A stretch of 64,000 nt of DNA from Amycolatopsis sp. A133 (lineage in GTDB: Bacteria > Actinomycetota > Actinomycetes > Mycobacteriales > Pseudonocardiaceae): assembly GCF_031082405.1 (NCBI RefSeq), contig NZ_JAVHJU010000059.1, positions 1-64,000 of the forward strand, given 5' to 3'. Position numbers and translations under genes: made by a program. Below are positions 43,927 through 51,817 of the stretch, piece by piece (position 1 is the first letter of the stretch; each line of letters starts with the position of its first letter). The notes below the pieces were generated by a model. That model was given only the letters and a program-made list of their open reading frames with translations, did no database searches and was not told where the DNA came from.

Positions 43927-44877
43927 ATGACAAACACAGAACACGGTCACCTCGACGTAGAGGACCGCGGAGCCGTTGTGATCGTCCGTGTGGACGGCGG
44001 CCCGCACGGCCTGTTCGGCGCCGCAATCGCCGACCAGCTTGCCGAGCTGGTCGACCGGGTCGATCGCGACCCGGGTGTGCACGCCGTCGTCTTCACCGGG
44101 GCCCACCCCGAGCGGTTCGTCAGCCACGCCGATGTGCGGTGGCTGCAGGAGGGCGGTGCCGCGGTGCCGTCGGTCGGCCCTCGCAGTGCCTCCGCCATGG
44201 CGCGCACGGCGCGGGGCGTCGACCGCGCTCGCGTGCTGGGTCCGGTGTTCCGCAAGACGCCGCTGTGGCCGGCCGTCCAGCTGGAGCGCCTGCACGGGAC
44301 GTTCCTGCGGATGAACTCGAGCGGCGTCGTCTTCGCCGCCGCGCTCAACGGCTCGGCGCTCGGTCTGGGTGCGGAGTTCGCCTGGGCGAACGACCTGCGC
44401 GTCATGGCCGACGGGGACTTCTTCATCGGGCAGCCGGAAGTGCTCCTCGGCATCATGCCCGGCGGTGGCGGCAGCCAGCGGCTTCCCCGCCTGATCGGGA
44501 CCCACAAGGCATTGCTCGCGATCCTGGAAGGCAAGCCGTTCACCCCCGCGGAGGCCCTCGCCAACGGCGCCGTCGACGACGTGGTCGCGCCGGAGGAGGT
44601 GATCGCGCGGGCGACCGAACTCGCGCTGCACCTCGGTGCCCGGCCGAAGGGCTCGGTCGCGGCGATCAAGCGGGCCGTGTACTTCGGCGGCTCGATGTCG
44701 CTGACGGACGGCCTGCACGTCGAGCGCGCCGAGTTCCTCGCCAGGGCGCTGTCGGACGACGGCCAGGAGCTGATGCTCGACTACATGGAAACCACGGTCT
44801 CCGATGGCGAACTGCCCCTCTACAACCCGGACACGTACAAAGCCGCGCTCGCATCGGGCCGGGTGAGCCGGTCATGA
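43927..44877 (+). CDS. enoyl-CoA hydratase/isomerase family protein
   Basis: A 316-aa crotonase-fold protein from ATG 43927. ALNGSALGLGAEFAWANDLR and FFIGQPEVLLGIMPGGGGSQ, RLPRLIGTHKALLAILEGKP are the CoA-binding and catalytic segments. A longer insertion at residues about 75-125 (RTARGVDRARVLGPVFRKTP, LERLHGTFLRMNSS) distinguishes it from the 21488 hydratase and could shape a bulky-substrate pocket. First of three coupled genes (overlaps next by 4 bp). Probably under the two upstream operators. Confidence 0.87.
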   Translation: MTNTEHGHLDVEDRGAVVIVRVDGGPHGLFGAAIADQLAELVDRVDRDPGVHAVVFTGAHPERFVSHADVRWLQEGGAAVPSVGPRSASAMARTARGVDRARVLGPVFRKTPLWPAVQLERLHGTFLRMNSSGVVFAAALNGSALGLGAEFAWANDLRVMADGDFFIGQPEVLLGIMPGGGGSQRLPRLIGTHKALLAILEGKPFTPAEALANGAVDDVVAPEEVIARATELALHLGARPKGSVAAIKRAVYFGGSMSLTDGLHVERAEFLARALSDDGQELMLDYMETTVSDGELPLYNPDTYKAALASGRVSRS

Positions 44878-45806
44878 CTGCTTCGCACTCCTTCACCCGC
44901 CACGACGTCGATTTCCCCTCCGGCGACACCTTCTGCGCCGCATGGCTCTACGTGCCGGAGGGGCTTGCCGCGCCGGCTCCGGTGATCATCCTCGGACACG
45001 GCCTGGGCGCCACGCGCGAGATGCGGCTGGACGCCTTCGCCGAGCGGTTCGCCCAAGCCGGCTTCGCCGTGCTGGCCTTCACCTACCGGCACTTCGGCGA
45101 CAGCGGCGGCAGCCCCCGGCAGCTCCTGTCGATCAACCGCCAGCTCGCCGACTGGGACGCGGCCATCGCGCACGTCAAGGCTCGTGGTGACGTCGACGGG
45201 ACGCGCGTCGCGGTCTGGGGCAGCTCGTTCGGCGGCGGCCACGCCATCACGGTCGCCGCGCGCCACCCCGAACTGCGCGCGGCCGTGGCCCAGTGCCCGT
45301 TCACCGACGGGCTCGCCTCCGCCGTCGCGCTGGGCCCGGTGGCCTCGCTCAAGCTCGGTCCCGTCCTCGCGCGAGACCTGGTGGCCCGGTTCCGCGGGGC
45401 CGACCCCGCCATGATCCCGCTCGCCGCCGCACCGGGGTCGCCGGCGCTCATGAACGCGCCCGACGCGCTGCCCGGATACCAGGCACTCGTCCCACCGGGA
45501 ACGACGTTCCGCAACGAAGTAGCGGCCCGGGTCGTGCCGACCATCGCCGGCTACCGGCCCGGGCGGGCCGCGAAGCGGATCACCATCCCCATCCTTTTCT
45601 GCGTCAGCAACACCGACAGCGTCACGCCACCAGCCCAAACCCTGCGCTACGCCCGGACCGCGCCTCGAGGGGAAATCAAGACCTACGACGCCGGCCACTT
45701 CGACTTCTACCTCGGTGAGCCGTTCGAGGCGCTGGTCCGCGACCAGACGGAGTTCCTCACCCGGCAGCTGAACCCGGCCGCGGCCACCTCGGCGGGCAAG
45801 CCATGA
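44874..45806 (+). CDS. alpha/beta hydrolase (same type as 20580)
   Basis: A 310-aa hydrolase overlapping both neighbours by 4 bp. APVIILGHGLGATREMRLDA oxyanion part, nucleophile GSSFGGG, acid in FCVSNTDSVTPPAQ, His in YDAGHFDFYLGE. Resembles the 20580 product in layout and in being next to an enoyl-CoA hydratase. A CoA-thioester or ester hydrolase in the same catabolic route is likely. Confidence 0.85.
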   Translation: MTASHSFTRHDVDFPSGDTFCAAWLYVPEGLAAPAPVIILGHGLGATREMRLDAFAERFAQAGFAVLAFTYRHFGDSGGSPRQLLSINRQLADWDAAIAHVKARGDVDGTRVAVWGSSFGGGHAITVAARHPELRAAVAQCPFTDGLASAVALGPVASLKLGPVLARDLVARFRGADPAMIPLAAAPGSPALMNAPDALPGYQALVPPGTTFRNEVAARVVPTIAGYRPGRAAKRITIPILFCVSNTDSVTPPAQTLRYARTAPRGEIKTYDAGHFDFYLGEPFEALVRDQTEFLTRQLNPAAATSAGKP

Positions 45807-47266
45807 ACTTCGCTTCGCTACCCGACCGCCGCGCCGAAGCCGATCCGCGGGGCGTGGCGGTCTCGGACGGGACCCGGTCGGTGACCAACGCGCAGTTGCT
45901 CGGCCGGGTCCGCGCGACCGCGGCGTACCTGCGGGAGCTCGGGATCGGCCCGGGGGACGTCGTCGCGGTCAAGCTCACCAACCGGATCGAGTTCGTGCTC
46001 CTGCTCTTCGCGGCGTGGCGGATCGGCGCGACCGTGACGCCGGTGAACCCGAGCATGACGGACTTCGAGGTCGCCCGGCAGCTCGGCGACTCCGCCGCCC
46101 GTCTGCTCGTGGTCGAAACCGGCGCGGGCGCGGTCGGCGAGGTCACCACGGTCACCGTCGGCGACCTGTCCGAAGCGAGCGCGCAACGGGACCAGGTCGC
46201 CCCCGCGGACCCCTCGGCGCTAGCGCTGCTCATCTACACCAGCGGCACGACGGGCGTCCCGAAGGGGGTGATGCTCGACCACGCCAACATCGACGCGATG
46301 GCCGAGATGGGCCGCCGGGCGCTGGACATCGGGCCGGGTGACCGGTGCCTGCTGATCCTGCCGCTCTTCCACGTCAACGGCATCGTGGTCAGCGTGCTCA
46401 TGCCGCTGCTCGCCGGAGCCAGTGTCGTGATCGCCGACCGGTTCAACCCGCAGACGTTCTTCGACGTCGTCGAACGCCACCGTCCCACGTACTTCAGCGC
46501 GGTCCCGACGATCTACAGCATGCTGGCGGCGCTTCCCGACGCCGTCCGGCCGGACACCTCGTCCCTGCGGTTCGGAATCTGCGGCGCGGCGCCCGCCTCC
46601 GCGGACCTGCTGACCCGGTTCGAGGCGCGCTACGGGTTCCCCCTCATCGAGGGGTACGGGCTGTCCGAAGGAACCTGCGCATCCACCATCAACCCCATCG
46701 GCGGGCCCCGGCGGGCCGGGACCGTCGGCGTCGCCTTCCCCGGACAGGAAATCCGGATCCTCGGCCCGGACGGTGTTCCGGTCGAGTCCGGTGTGGACGG
46801 TGAGGTCGTCGTGCGCGGCCCCAACGTCATGCGCGGGTACCTCGGGCGCCCGGAAGACACGGCCCGGGTCGTCGTCGACGGCTGGCTGTACACCGGCGAC
46901 GTCGGCCACCTGGACGCGGACGGCTACCTGACCCTGGTCGGGCGTTCGAAGGACATGATCATCCGCGGCGGGGAGAACATCTACCCCAAGGAGATCGAGG
47001 ACGTGCTCACCGGCGACCCGTCCGTCCTGGAAGCCGCCGTGATCGGCGTGCCCGACGAAAAGTGGGGTGAGGTGGTCGTCGCGTACGTCCAGCCGCGCCC
47101 CGGCCGGACCGTCGACCCCGCGGAGCTGAAAGCACTCTGCGCAGAGAGCCTCAGCGGTTACAAACGGCCCACCGAGCTGGTCGTGCTCGACGCCATCCCG
47201 AAGAACCCGGTCGGCAAGATCGACAAGGGTGCTCTGCGGTCGGGGTACGCCGCCCAGTTGCCCTGA
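45803..47266 (+). CDS. AMP-dependent acyl-CoA synthetase/ligase
   Basis: A 487-aa ANL-superfamily enzyme. ATP loop LLIYTSGTTGVPKGVMLDHA, A5-type GYGLSEGTCA, A7-like YTGDVGHLDADGYLTLVGRS, hinge KDMIIRGGENIYPKEIEDVL, and catalytic Lys in NPVGKIDKGALR. It activates a carboxylic acid to its CoA thioester, providing substrate for the hydratase two genes upstream. Substrate class not readable; fatty, aromatic or terpenoid acids are possible. Confidence 0.9.
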   Translation: MNFASLPDRRAEADPRGVAVSDGTRSVTNAQLLGRVRATAAYLRELGIGPGDVVAVKLTNRIEFVLLLFAAWRIGATVTPVNPSMTDFEVARQLGDSAARLLVVETGAGAVGEVTTVTVGDLSEASAQRDQVAPADPSALALLIYTSGTTGVPKGVMLDHANIDAMAEMGRRALDIGPGDRCLLILPLFHVNGIVVSVLMPLLAGASVVIADRFNPQTFFDVVERHRPTYFSAVPTIYSMLAALPDAVRPDTSSLRFGICGAAPASADLLTRFEARYGFPLIEGYGLSEGTCASTINPIGGPRRAGTVGVAFPGQEIRILGPDGVPVESGVDGEVVVRGPNVMRGYLGRPEDTARVVVDGWLYTGDVGHLDADGYLTLVGRSKDMIIRGGENIYPKEIEDVLTGDPSVLEAAVIGVPDEKWGEVVVAYVQPRPGRTVDPAELKALCAESLSGYKRPTELVVLDAIPKNPVGKIDKGALRSGYAAQLP

Positions 47267-47282
47267 GCGATTCGGTGATTCG

Positions 47283-47430
47283 TGGAACACCCGCAAGATC
47301 GTCTTGCTGGGTGCAACGGGCTACACCGTGCTCCGTGAGCTCGTCGCGCGGCGCGACACCGACCTCGGCCGGCTGCGGCCGCACCAGGATGCTCGCCGCG
47401 GCCGGCCAGTTCGGTGCCGGGAGTGTTGCG
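47283..47430 (+). pseudogene. Rossmann-type N-terminal fragment
   Basis: RKIVLLGATGYT at 47289-47324 is the nucleotide-binding start of an NmrA/saccharopine-dehydrogenase-like protein. The expected GRLVxxELVARG follows only loosely (VLRELVARRDTDLGRL), then degenerates into the HxlR remnant on the other strand. A small gene scar. Confidence 0.35.
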
Positions 47431-47792
47431 TCAGCGCACCGACCTCAAGCGAAAGCCAGGGCCCGGGACGCTGTCGATGTCCTCGGCCCGGACATCGTGG
47501 TTTCGTTCGCAACGAATCCTGACGTCGACGTGGCCGCCGCATCCCCGGTGGGTGGAGCGCAGGGCGGGGCCCTCCGGGGCTTTCGAAGGCGTTCTGCGAG
47601 GACATTGCGTGGACACCCGAGAACGCGCTCGAAATCGCTGAACCGCGTCGAGCCGTACCAGGCCTCGCGGATGATGAGCATCGGCCACATCTCACCGGCG
47701 ATTTCCCAGGTCCGCGCGATCGAGCAGTTGGTCGTGTCGCGATCGAGCCGGGAGTCCATCGGTGCCGGACCCGGTTCGTGCCGAGCTTCCAC
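47431..47792 (-). pseudogene. HxlR-family regulator with internal deletion
   Basis: From 47757 or so: MDSRLDRDTTNCSIARTWEI, AGEMWPMLIIREAWYGSTRF, SDFERVLGCPRNVLAERL, the first half of an HxlR winged helix, very like the intact gene at 50157. The frame then jumps (different phase) to KAPEGPALRSTHRGCGGHVD, VRAEDIDSVPGPGFRLRSVR-stop. About 55 residues including the wing are missing between NVLAERL and APEGPA. Its promoter and a 24-bp dyad remain intact and serve the divergent quinone oxidoreductase. Confidence 0.8.
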
Positions 47793-47810
47793 GGCATGAG
47801 CGTACTCGAC

Positions 47811-47834
47811 CTGAGTTTAGTTTTTGATACTCAG
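47811..47834. promoter_or_regulatory. 24-bp HxlR-type operator (copy 1)
   Basis: CTGAGT, 12-bp spacer (TTAGTTTTTGAT), ACTCAG. The inverse of the site at 50114-50137 matches it at 19 of 24 positions. It lies between the HxlR remnant and the quinone oxidoreductase at 47885. Confidence 0.7.
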
Positions 47835-47884
47835 ATGGTAGGGTTACCGGACCACCGACCGGACCACGCAGAAAGCTGGCTGAC

Positions 47885-48898
47885 ATGAAGGCATTCGTCG
47901 TCGAGAAGTACGGCAAGGACACCGTGCGCGCCGCGGAGGTACCCGTGCCCGCGGTGGGGGACCGCGACGTCCTGGTCCGGGTGCACGCCACGAGCATCAA
48001 CCCTCTCGACAAGATGGTGCGCAACGGGGAGTTCAAGCAGCTGCTGAAGTACAAGACACCGTTCGTGCTGGGCCACGACGTGGCCGGCGTCGTGACGAAG
48101 GTCGGTCCGGCCGTCCGTGGCTTCCGGGTCGGCGACGAGGTTTACGCCCGGCCGCGGGATCTGCGGATCGGCGGGTTCGCGGAGTACATCGCGATCGACC
48201 AGGACGACGTCGCGCCCAAGCCGGAGTCGCTGACGCTGCACGAGGCGGCCGCGGTGCCGCTGGTGGCGCTGGCCGCGTGGCAGATCCTCGTCGAGCGGGC
48301 GAACGTCCAGCCGGGGCAAAAAGTGCTCGTCCACGCGGGCGCCGGCGGTCTCGGCTCGACGGTCATCCAGCTCGCCAAGCACCTCGGGGCTTCGGTGGCG
48401 ACCACCGCGAGCACGTCGACGATCGACCTGGTCCGCGGCCTCGGCGCCGACGTCGTGGTCGACTACGCCAAGGAAGACTTCTCGAAGGTGCTCTCCGGCT
48501 ACGACCTGGTGCTGGACGCCCTGGGCGGGGTGAACCTGGAGAAGTCGCTGACGGTGCTGAAGCCTGGTGGCCTCGCCATCGGTGTCGCGGGTCCGCCGGA
48601 TGCCGGGTTCGCCAAGCAGCTCGGCGCGCCGGCGTTGCTGGGGGTGGTCATGAACTTCCTCAGCCGCAAGGCGCGCAAGCGGGCCAAGGCCCTGGGCGTG
48701 CGTTACGAGTTCTTCTTCATGCGGGCCAACGGCTCCCAGTTGCGCGACCTCGGCGCTCTCTACGACAAGGGCGAACTCCGCCCGGTCATCGACCGGACGT
48801 TCCCGTTCTCCGAGACGCTCGAAGCGCTGGCCCACGTCGAGCAAGGGCGCATGAAGGCGGGCAAGGTCGTCGTCGCCGTTGTGCCTGAAGATGCCTGA
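47885..48898 (+). CDS. NADP-dependent quinone oxidoreductase-like (zinc-independent MDR)
   Basis: A 337-aa medium-chain dehydrogenase/reductase without the zinc-binding cysteines. MKAFVVEKYGKDTVRAAEVP start, SINPLDKMVRNGEFKQL, GHDVAGVVTKVG, cofactor loop HAGAGGLGSTVIQLAKHLGA, VLDALGGVNLEKSL. Members reduce quinones or enones with NADPH and are often induced by electrophiles through HxlR-type repressors. Preceded by the 24-bp operator; the adjacent regulator is dead, so control may now come from the 50157 HxlR protein. Confidence 0.88.
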   Translation: MKAFVVEKYGKDTVRAAEVPVPAVGDRDVLVRVHATSINPLDKMVRNGEFKQLLKYKTPFVLGHDVAGVVTKVGPAVRGFRVGDEVYARPRDLRIGGFAEYIAIDQDDVAPKPESLTLHEAAAVPLVALAAWQILVERANVQPGQKVLVHAGAGGLGSTVIQLAKHLGASVATTASTSTIDLVRGLGADVVVDYAKEDFSKVLSGYDLVLDALGGVNLEKSLTVLKPGGLAIGVAGPPDAGFAKQLGAPALLGVVMNFLSRKARKRAKALGVRYEFFFMRANGSQLRDLGALYDKGELRPVIDRTFPFSETLEALAHVEQGRMKAGKVVVAVVPEDA

Positions 48899-48970
48899 GG
48901 TTTGCATCCGCCGGTCCCCGCCGGTGCAGCAGGCAAGTGATCGGCAAACTTTAGCGTATGATCGTACTTA

Positions 48971-48981
48971 CAACGAGGTTG
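48971..48981. promoter_or_regulatory. short dyad before the second tetR
   Basis: CAAC-GAG-GTTG, a perfect 11-bp dyad 44 bp before the TetR start. It is similar in layout to, but distinct from, the GTAAC-N3-GTTAC sites. Probable autoregulatory operator. Confidence 0.4.
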
Positions 48982-49024
48982 GCAGGCTGAGTCGGGCCGA
49001 GTGTGGGTAGGGGTGTGCGAAGTG

Positions 49025-49609
49025 GTGCGGTACGCGAAAGAGCACAAGCTGGAGACGAGACGCCGGATCGTCGAGTCGGCCGGTCGTCGGCTCAAGCGTG
49101 ACGGCATCGACGGCTCCGGGGTCGCCACGCTCATGGCGGATGCCGGGCTGACCAACGGCGCGTTCTACGCTCACTTCGGTTCCAAGGAAGACCTGGTCGC
49201 GACGGCGGTCACGGATCAGCTGGCCGGCCAGCGGGAGCAGCTCGCCGCGGTGGCGCCGGGACGTGCAGGGGTCGAGCAGATCGTGCGCTCCTACCTTTCG
49301 CCCGGGCACCGCGACAACCCGGGCGAGGGCTGCCCGTCTGCCGCGCTGCTGGACGAGATCGGTCGGTGCGCGGAGTCGACGAAGCAGGCGTACACCGAGG
49401 GCGTGCTGGGCATCATCGACGACATGGCCGCCCGGCTCGTGCCGGAGGATCCGTTGTCGGTTCGGACCACGACGCTCAGCGTCTACGCGATGATGGTCGG
49501 GACGATGCAGCTTTCCCGTGCCGTGACCGACCGGCAGCTGGCCGACGACCTGCTGGAGCAAGGCATCCGCAACGCCCTTGCGATCTTCGACGGCGTGCAG
49601 CAGCGCTGA
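49025..49609 (+). CDS. TetR-family transcriptional regulator
   Basis: A 194-aa repressor. GTG 49025 (VRYAKEHKLETRRRIVESAG) is preferred to GTG 49001 because the extra residues MWVGVCEV do not match the family start; GTG 49022 is equivalent. The helix-turn-helix is IDGSGVATLMADAGLTNGAF, YAHFGSKEDLVATAV. The C-terminal domain (PGEGCPSAALLDEIGRCAES) is the LmrA/YxaF-like type that senses hydrophobic compounds. Follows the quinone oxidoreductase on the same strand and likely senses the same stress. Confidence 0.88.
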   Translation: MRYAKEHKLETRRRIVESAGRRLKRDGIDGSGVATLMADAGLTNGAFYAHFGSKEDLVATAVTDQLAGQREQLAAVAPGRAGVEQIVRSYLSPGHRDNPGEGCPSAALLDEIGRCAESTKQAYTEGVLGIIDDMAARLVPEDPLSVRTTTLSVYAMMVGTMQLSRAVTDRQLADDLLEQGIRNALAIFDGVQQR

Positions 49610-49639
49610 TTCCCCGGAGGGCCGGAATGCCGTGCGGGA

Positions 49640-50040
49640 CCCGTGTTCTTTCAGGCGGCAAGCGCTCTCTCCGGCTGGCAGTGCACAAGAAGTGCTCGGG
49701 CGCCAGGCGGAAGTCCACGACGAGCGAGCGGGCGCCTGCTGCCTTCGCGATGTGGCCGGCGGCCTTGCGGTCCGAGTTGCATCGAGGCCGTAACCGAGCC
49801 GCCGAAGTGGAAGTGGAGCAGCGCCCGGTCGGGGTCGGCGCCCTCGGGGATGCACCAGATACCGGGGACGCCGTCCACGTCCACCTCGGCGTAGCTGACG
49901 TCCTCCGGTTCGGTCGACGCGCGGTGGCTCGTCTCGACGATGTCGCGGATGATCGCCAGGTCGAGGCCGGCTGTGGCGGTCTTCGCACTCGCGCTCTCGA
50001 GGAACTGGGCGAACTGCTGAGCTTCCGGACTGACGGCCAC
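49640..50040 (-). pseudogene. alpha/beta hydrolase-3 (HSL-type esterase) fragment
   Basis: From ATG 50040: MAVSPEAQQFAQFLESASAK, SYAEVDVDGVPGIWCIPEGA, HFHFGGSVTASM (an HGGG-like oxyanion loop with the first residues altered). A frameshift near 49800 leads to KAAGHIAKAAGARSLVVDFR, LAPEHFLC. The catalytic GDSAGG half is absent. The fragment is divergent from the intact HxlR gene and shares its operator. Confidence 0.7.
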
Positions 50041-50113
50041 GGTGAGGCTCCTTCTCGGGTGGGCCGTGCCGGATCTCCGGCGCGGCCGGGTGGTGTGCGG
50101 CCGACGCTACCGG

Positions 50114-50137
50114 CTGAGTACTAGATAGTAAACTCAG
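50114..50137. promoter_or_regulatory. 24-bp HxlR-type operator (copy 2)
   Basis: CTGAGT, 12-bp spacer (ACTAGATAGTAA), ACTCAG, 20 bp before the HxlR start at 50157. The same dyad, inverted, is at 47811-47834. Confidence 0.7.
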
Positions 50138-50156
50138 AGTCCGGTAGGATCACGCC

Positions 50157-50666
50157 GTGGATGAACGACACTCGGCTCCTGAAGGCATCGATGCGGACGC
50201 TCGCCTCGATCGGGACACGTCGAACTGTTCGATCGCGCGCACCCTCGAGATCGTGGGAGAGAAGTGGACGATCTTGATCCTGCGTGAAGTCTTCTACGGC
50301 TCGTCGCGGTTCGGGGAGTTCGAGCGAGTACTCGGGTGTCCCCGCAACCTGCTCGCGGCGCGGCTGCGCATGCTGGTGGCGGAAGGGATCCTGGCCACCG
50401 AGACCTATCAGGTGCCTGGGTCGCGGAGCCGGCCGAAGTACGTGATCACTCCCAAGGGGATGGATTTGGTCCCGGCTGTGCTGGGGTTGCTGCAGTGGGG
50501 TGACCGGTACCGCGCGGATCCGGAGGGGCCGGCGATGCTGACACGTCACCGCGGGTGTGGTGCGCCGGTCGGCGTCGAGGTCCGCTGCGAAGCGGGAGAT
50601 GTGGTCGAGGCCGACGACATCGACAGTCTTCCCGGGCCGGCTTTCCGTCTGCGGAAGGCCGGATAG
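50157..50666 (+). CDS. HxlR-family transcriptional regulator
   Basis: A 169-aa winged-helix protein from GTG 50157. NCSIARTLEIVGEKWTILIL, REVFYGSSRFGEFERVLGCP, NLLAARLRMLVAEGILATET, YVITPKGMDLVPAVLGLLQW are the HxlR signature. The C-terminal 50 residues (RHRGCGAPVGVEVRCEAGDV) carry Cys residues that could sense electrophiles or bind metal, as in zinc-ribbon-like HxlR tails. Likely binds the CTGAGT-N12-ACTCAG dyads at 50114 and 47811. Confidence 0.9.
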   Translation: MDERHSAPEGIDADARLDRDTSNCSIARTLEIVGEKWTILILREVFYGSSRFGEFERVLGCPRNLLAARLRMLVAEGILATETYQVPGSRSRPKYVITPKGMDLVPAVLGLLQWGDRYRADPEGPAMLTRHRGCGAPVGVEVRCEAGDVVEADDIDSLPGPAFRLRKAG

Positions 50667-50731
50667 GCCGCATCGCCGGCCCGAGTACCGGCTGCGGAAT
50701 CACTTGGACGGCGCAGCTGCTGGTCTTCCCT

Positions 50732-50771
50732 CTTTCCGCTTGATATTATGACCATAATATCAAGCGGAAAG
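50732..50771. promoter_or_regulatory. 40-bp perfect palindrome before hydrolase C
   Basis: Arms of 19 bp (50732-50750 and 50753-50771) around AC. The left arm runs CTTTCCGCTTGATATTATG. The right arm ends 13 bp before the ATG of the hydrolase and contains its GGAAAGG ribosome site, so the hairpin could sequester it, or the dyad could be an operator. The core ATTATGACC is shared with 42802-42821 and 42863-42878. It could also terminate the HxlR transcript 66 bp upstream. Confidence 0.8.
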
Positions 50772-50784
50772 GTGGTCGGGAACG

Positions 50785-51615
50785 ATGAAGTGGAAGGATG
50801 CGCCGACGCGCACGATCAAGGTCGGCGGAGTGCCGTTCGCCTACCGGGAGCTGGGCACGGGCTCCGGCGTACCGGTGGTGTTCCTGCACCACCTGATGGC
50901 GGTGCTCGACGATTGGGATCCGAGGCTGATCGACGGCATCGCTGCGCACCACCGGGTCATCGCGTTCGACAACCGGGGCGTGGGCGCGTCGGGCGGATCG
51001 GTGCCGTCCACCCTCGAGGAGATGGGACGGGACGCGGTCGCCTTCATCCGTGCGCTGGGCTTCGAGAAGGTCGACCTGCTCGGGTTCTCGCTGGGCGGAG
51101 GAGTGGCGCAGATGGTCGCGCTCCAGGCACCCGGCCTCGTCCGCCGGATGATCCTCGCCGGCACCGGTCCCCGGGGCGGTGGTGGGATCGACGAGATCAC
51201 CAAAGTGGCGGTGAAGGCCTATCTGAAGGCGGCTCTTACTCTGAGTGACGCGAGGAAGTTTCTGTTTTTCCCGCGCGCGGCCGAGGGCAAGCGTGCCGCG
51301 AAGGACTATCTGGCTCGGCTGAAGGAGCGAACCACCGACCGTGACAAGCGGATCTCGGTGCAGGCCCGGCGTGCCCAGCTGAAGGCCATCCGCGCTGCGG
51401 GGTTGAGCGACCCCGACGACCTGTCGGTCATTACGCAGCCGGTCTTCGTGGCCAACGGCGACCGTGACCTCATGGTCGACAGCAGCCACTCGGCCGACAT
51501 GGCCGCCCGTATCCCCAATGCCCGCTTGAAGATCTACCCCGACTCCGGTCACGGTGGCGTTTTCCAGCACTACCGTGCCTTCGTTCCCGAAGCACTGGAG
51601 TTCCTCGCCGGCTGA
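50785..51615 (+). CDS. alpha/beta hydrolase (paralogue C of three)
   Basis: A 276-aa hydrolase from ATG 50785. HLMAVLDDWDPRLIDGIAAH, nucleophile GFSLGG, acid VANGDRDLMVDSSH, His DSGHGGVFQHYRAF. Closely related to the genes at 8129 and 41938, especially the latter (IDGIAAHHRVI vs VDGIAAHHRVI). Downstream of an HxlR gene and directly behind the 40-bp palindrome. Substrate unknown. Confidence 0.87.
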   Translation: MKWKDAPTRTIKVGGVPFAYRELGTGSGVPVVFLHHLMAVLDDWDPRLIDGIAAHHRVIAFDNRGVGASGGSVPSTLEEMGRDAVAFIRALGFEKVDLLGFSLGGGVAQMVALQAPGLVRRMILAGTGPRGGGGIDEITKVAVKAYLKAALTLSDARKFLFFPRAAEGKRAAKDYLARLKERTTDRDKRISVQARRAQLKAIRAAGLSDPDDLSVITQPVFVANGDRDLMVDSSHSADMAARIPNARLKIYPDSGHGGVFQHYRAFVPEALEFLAG

Positions 51616-51618
51616 CCG

Positions 51619-51815
51619 TCAGAGCAACGGCATGAGAACGGCGTCGACGATCGCCGCGATGTCGTCGTCGCTGATCTGCCCACCGCGGACGAGTCCCCAG
51701 TGGTTCAAGAGAGCGACGGCGGCGGAGACCGCGATCGGCTGACCTCCCGACGGATCGGCGGAACGCGGGGACAGATCCCCGCGTTCCGCCGCGTGCGCCA
51801 GCACGCCCTCGACGG
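51619..51815 (-). pseudogene. TetR C-terminal fragment
   Basis: The frame ends HAAERGDLSPRSADPSGGQP, IAVSAAVALLNHWGLVRGGQ, ISDDDIAAIVDAVLMPLL-stop, typical of the ligand-domain end of TetR regulators. No helix-turn-helix is present: at about 51815 the sequence switches to the caspase-like gene fragment. Convergent with hydrolase C, 3 bp from its stop. Confidence 0.6.
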
Positions 51816-51817
51816 CC

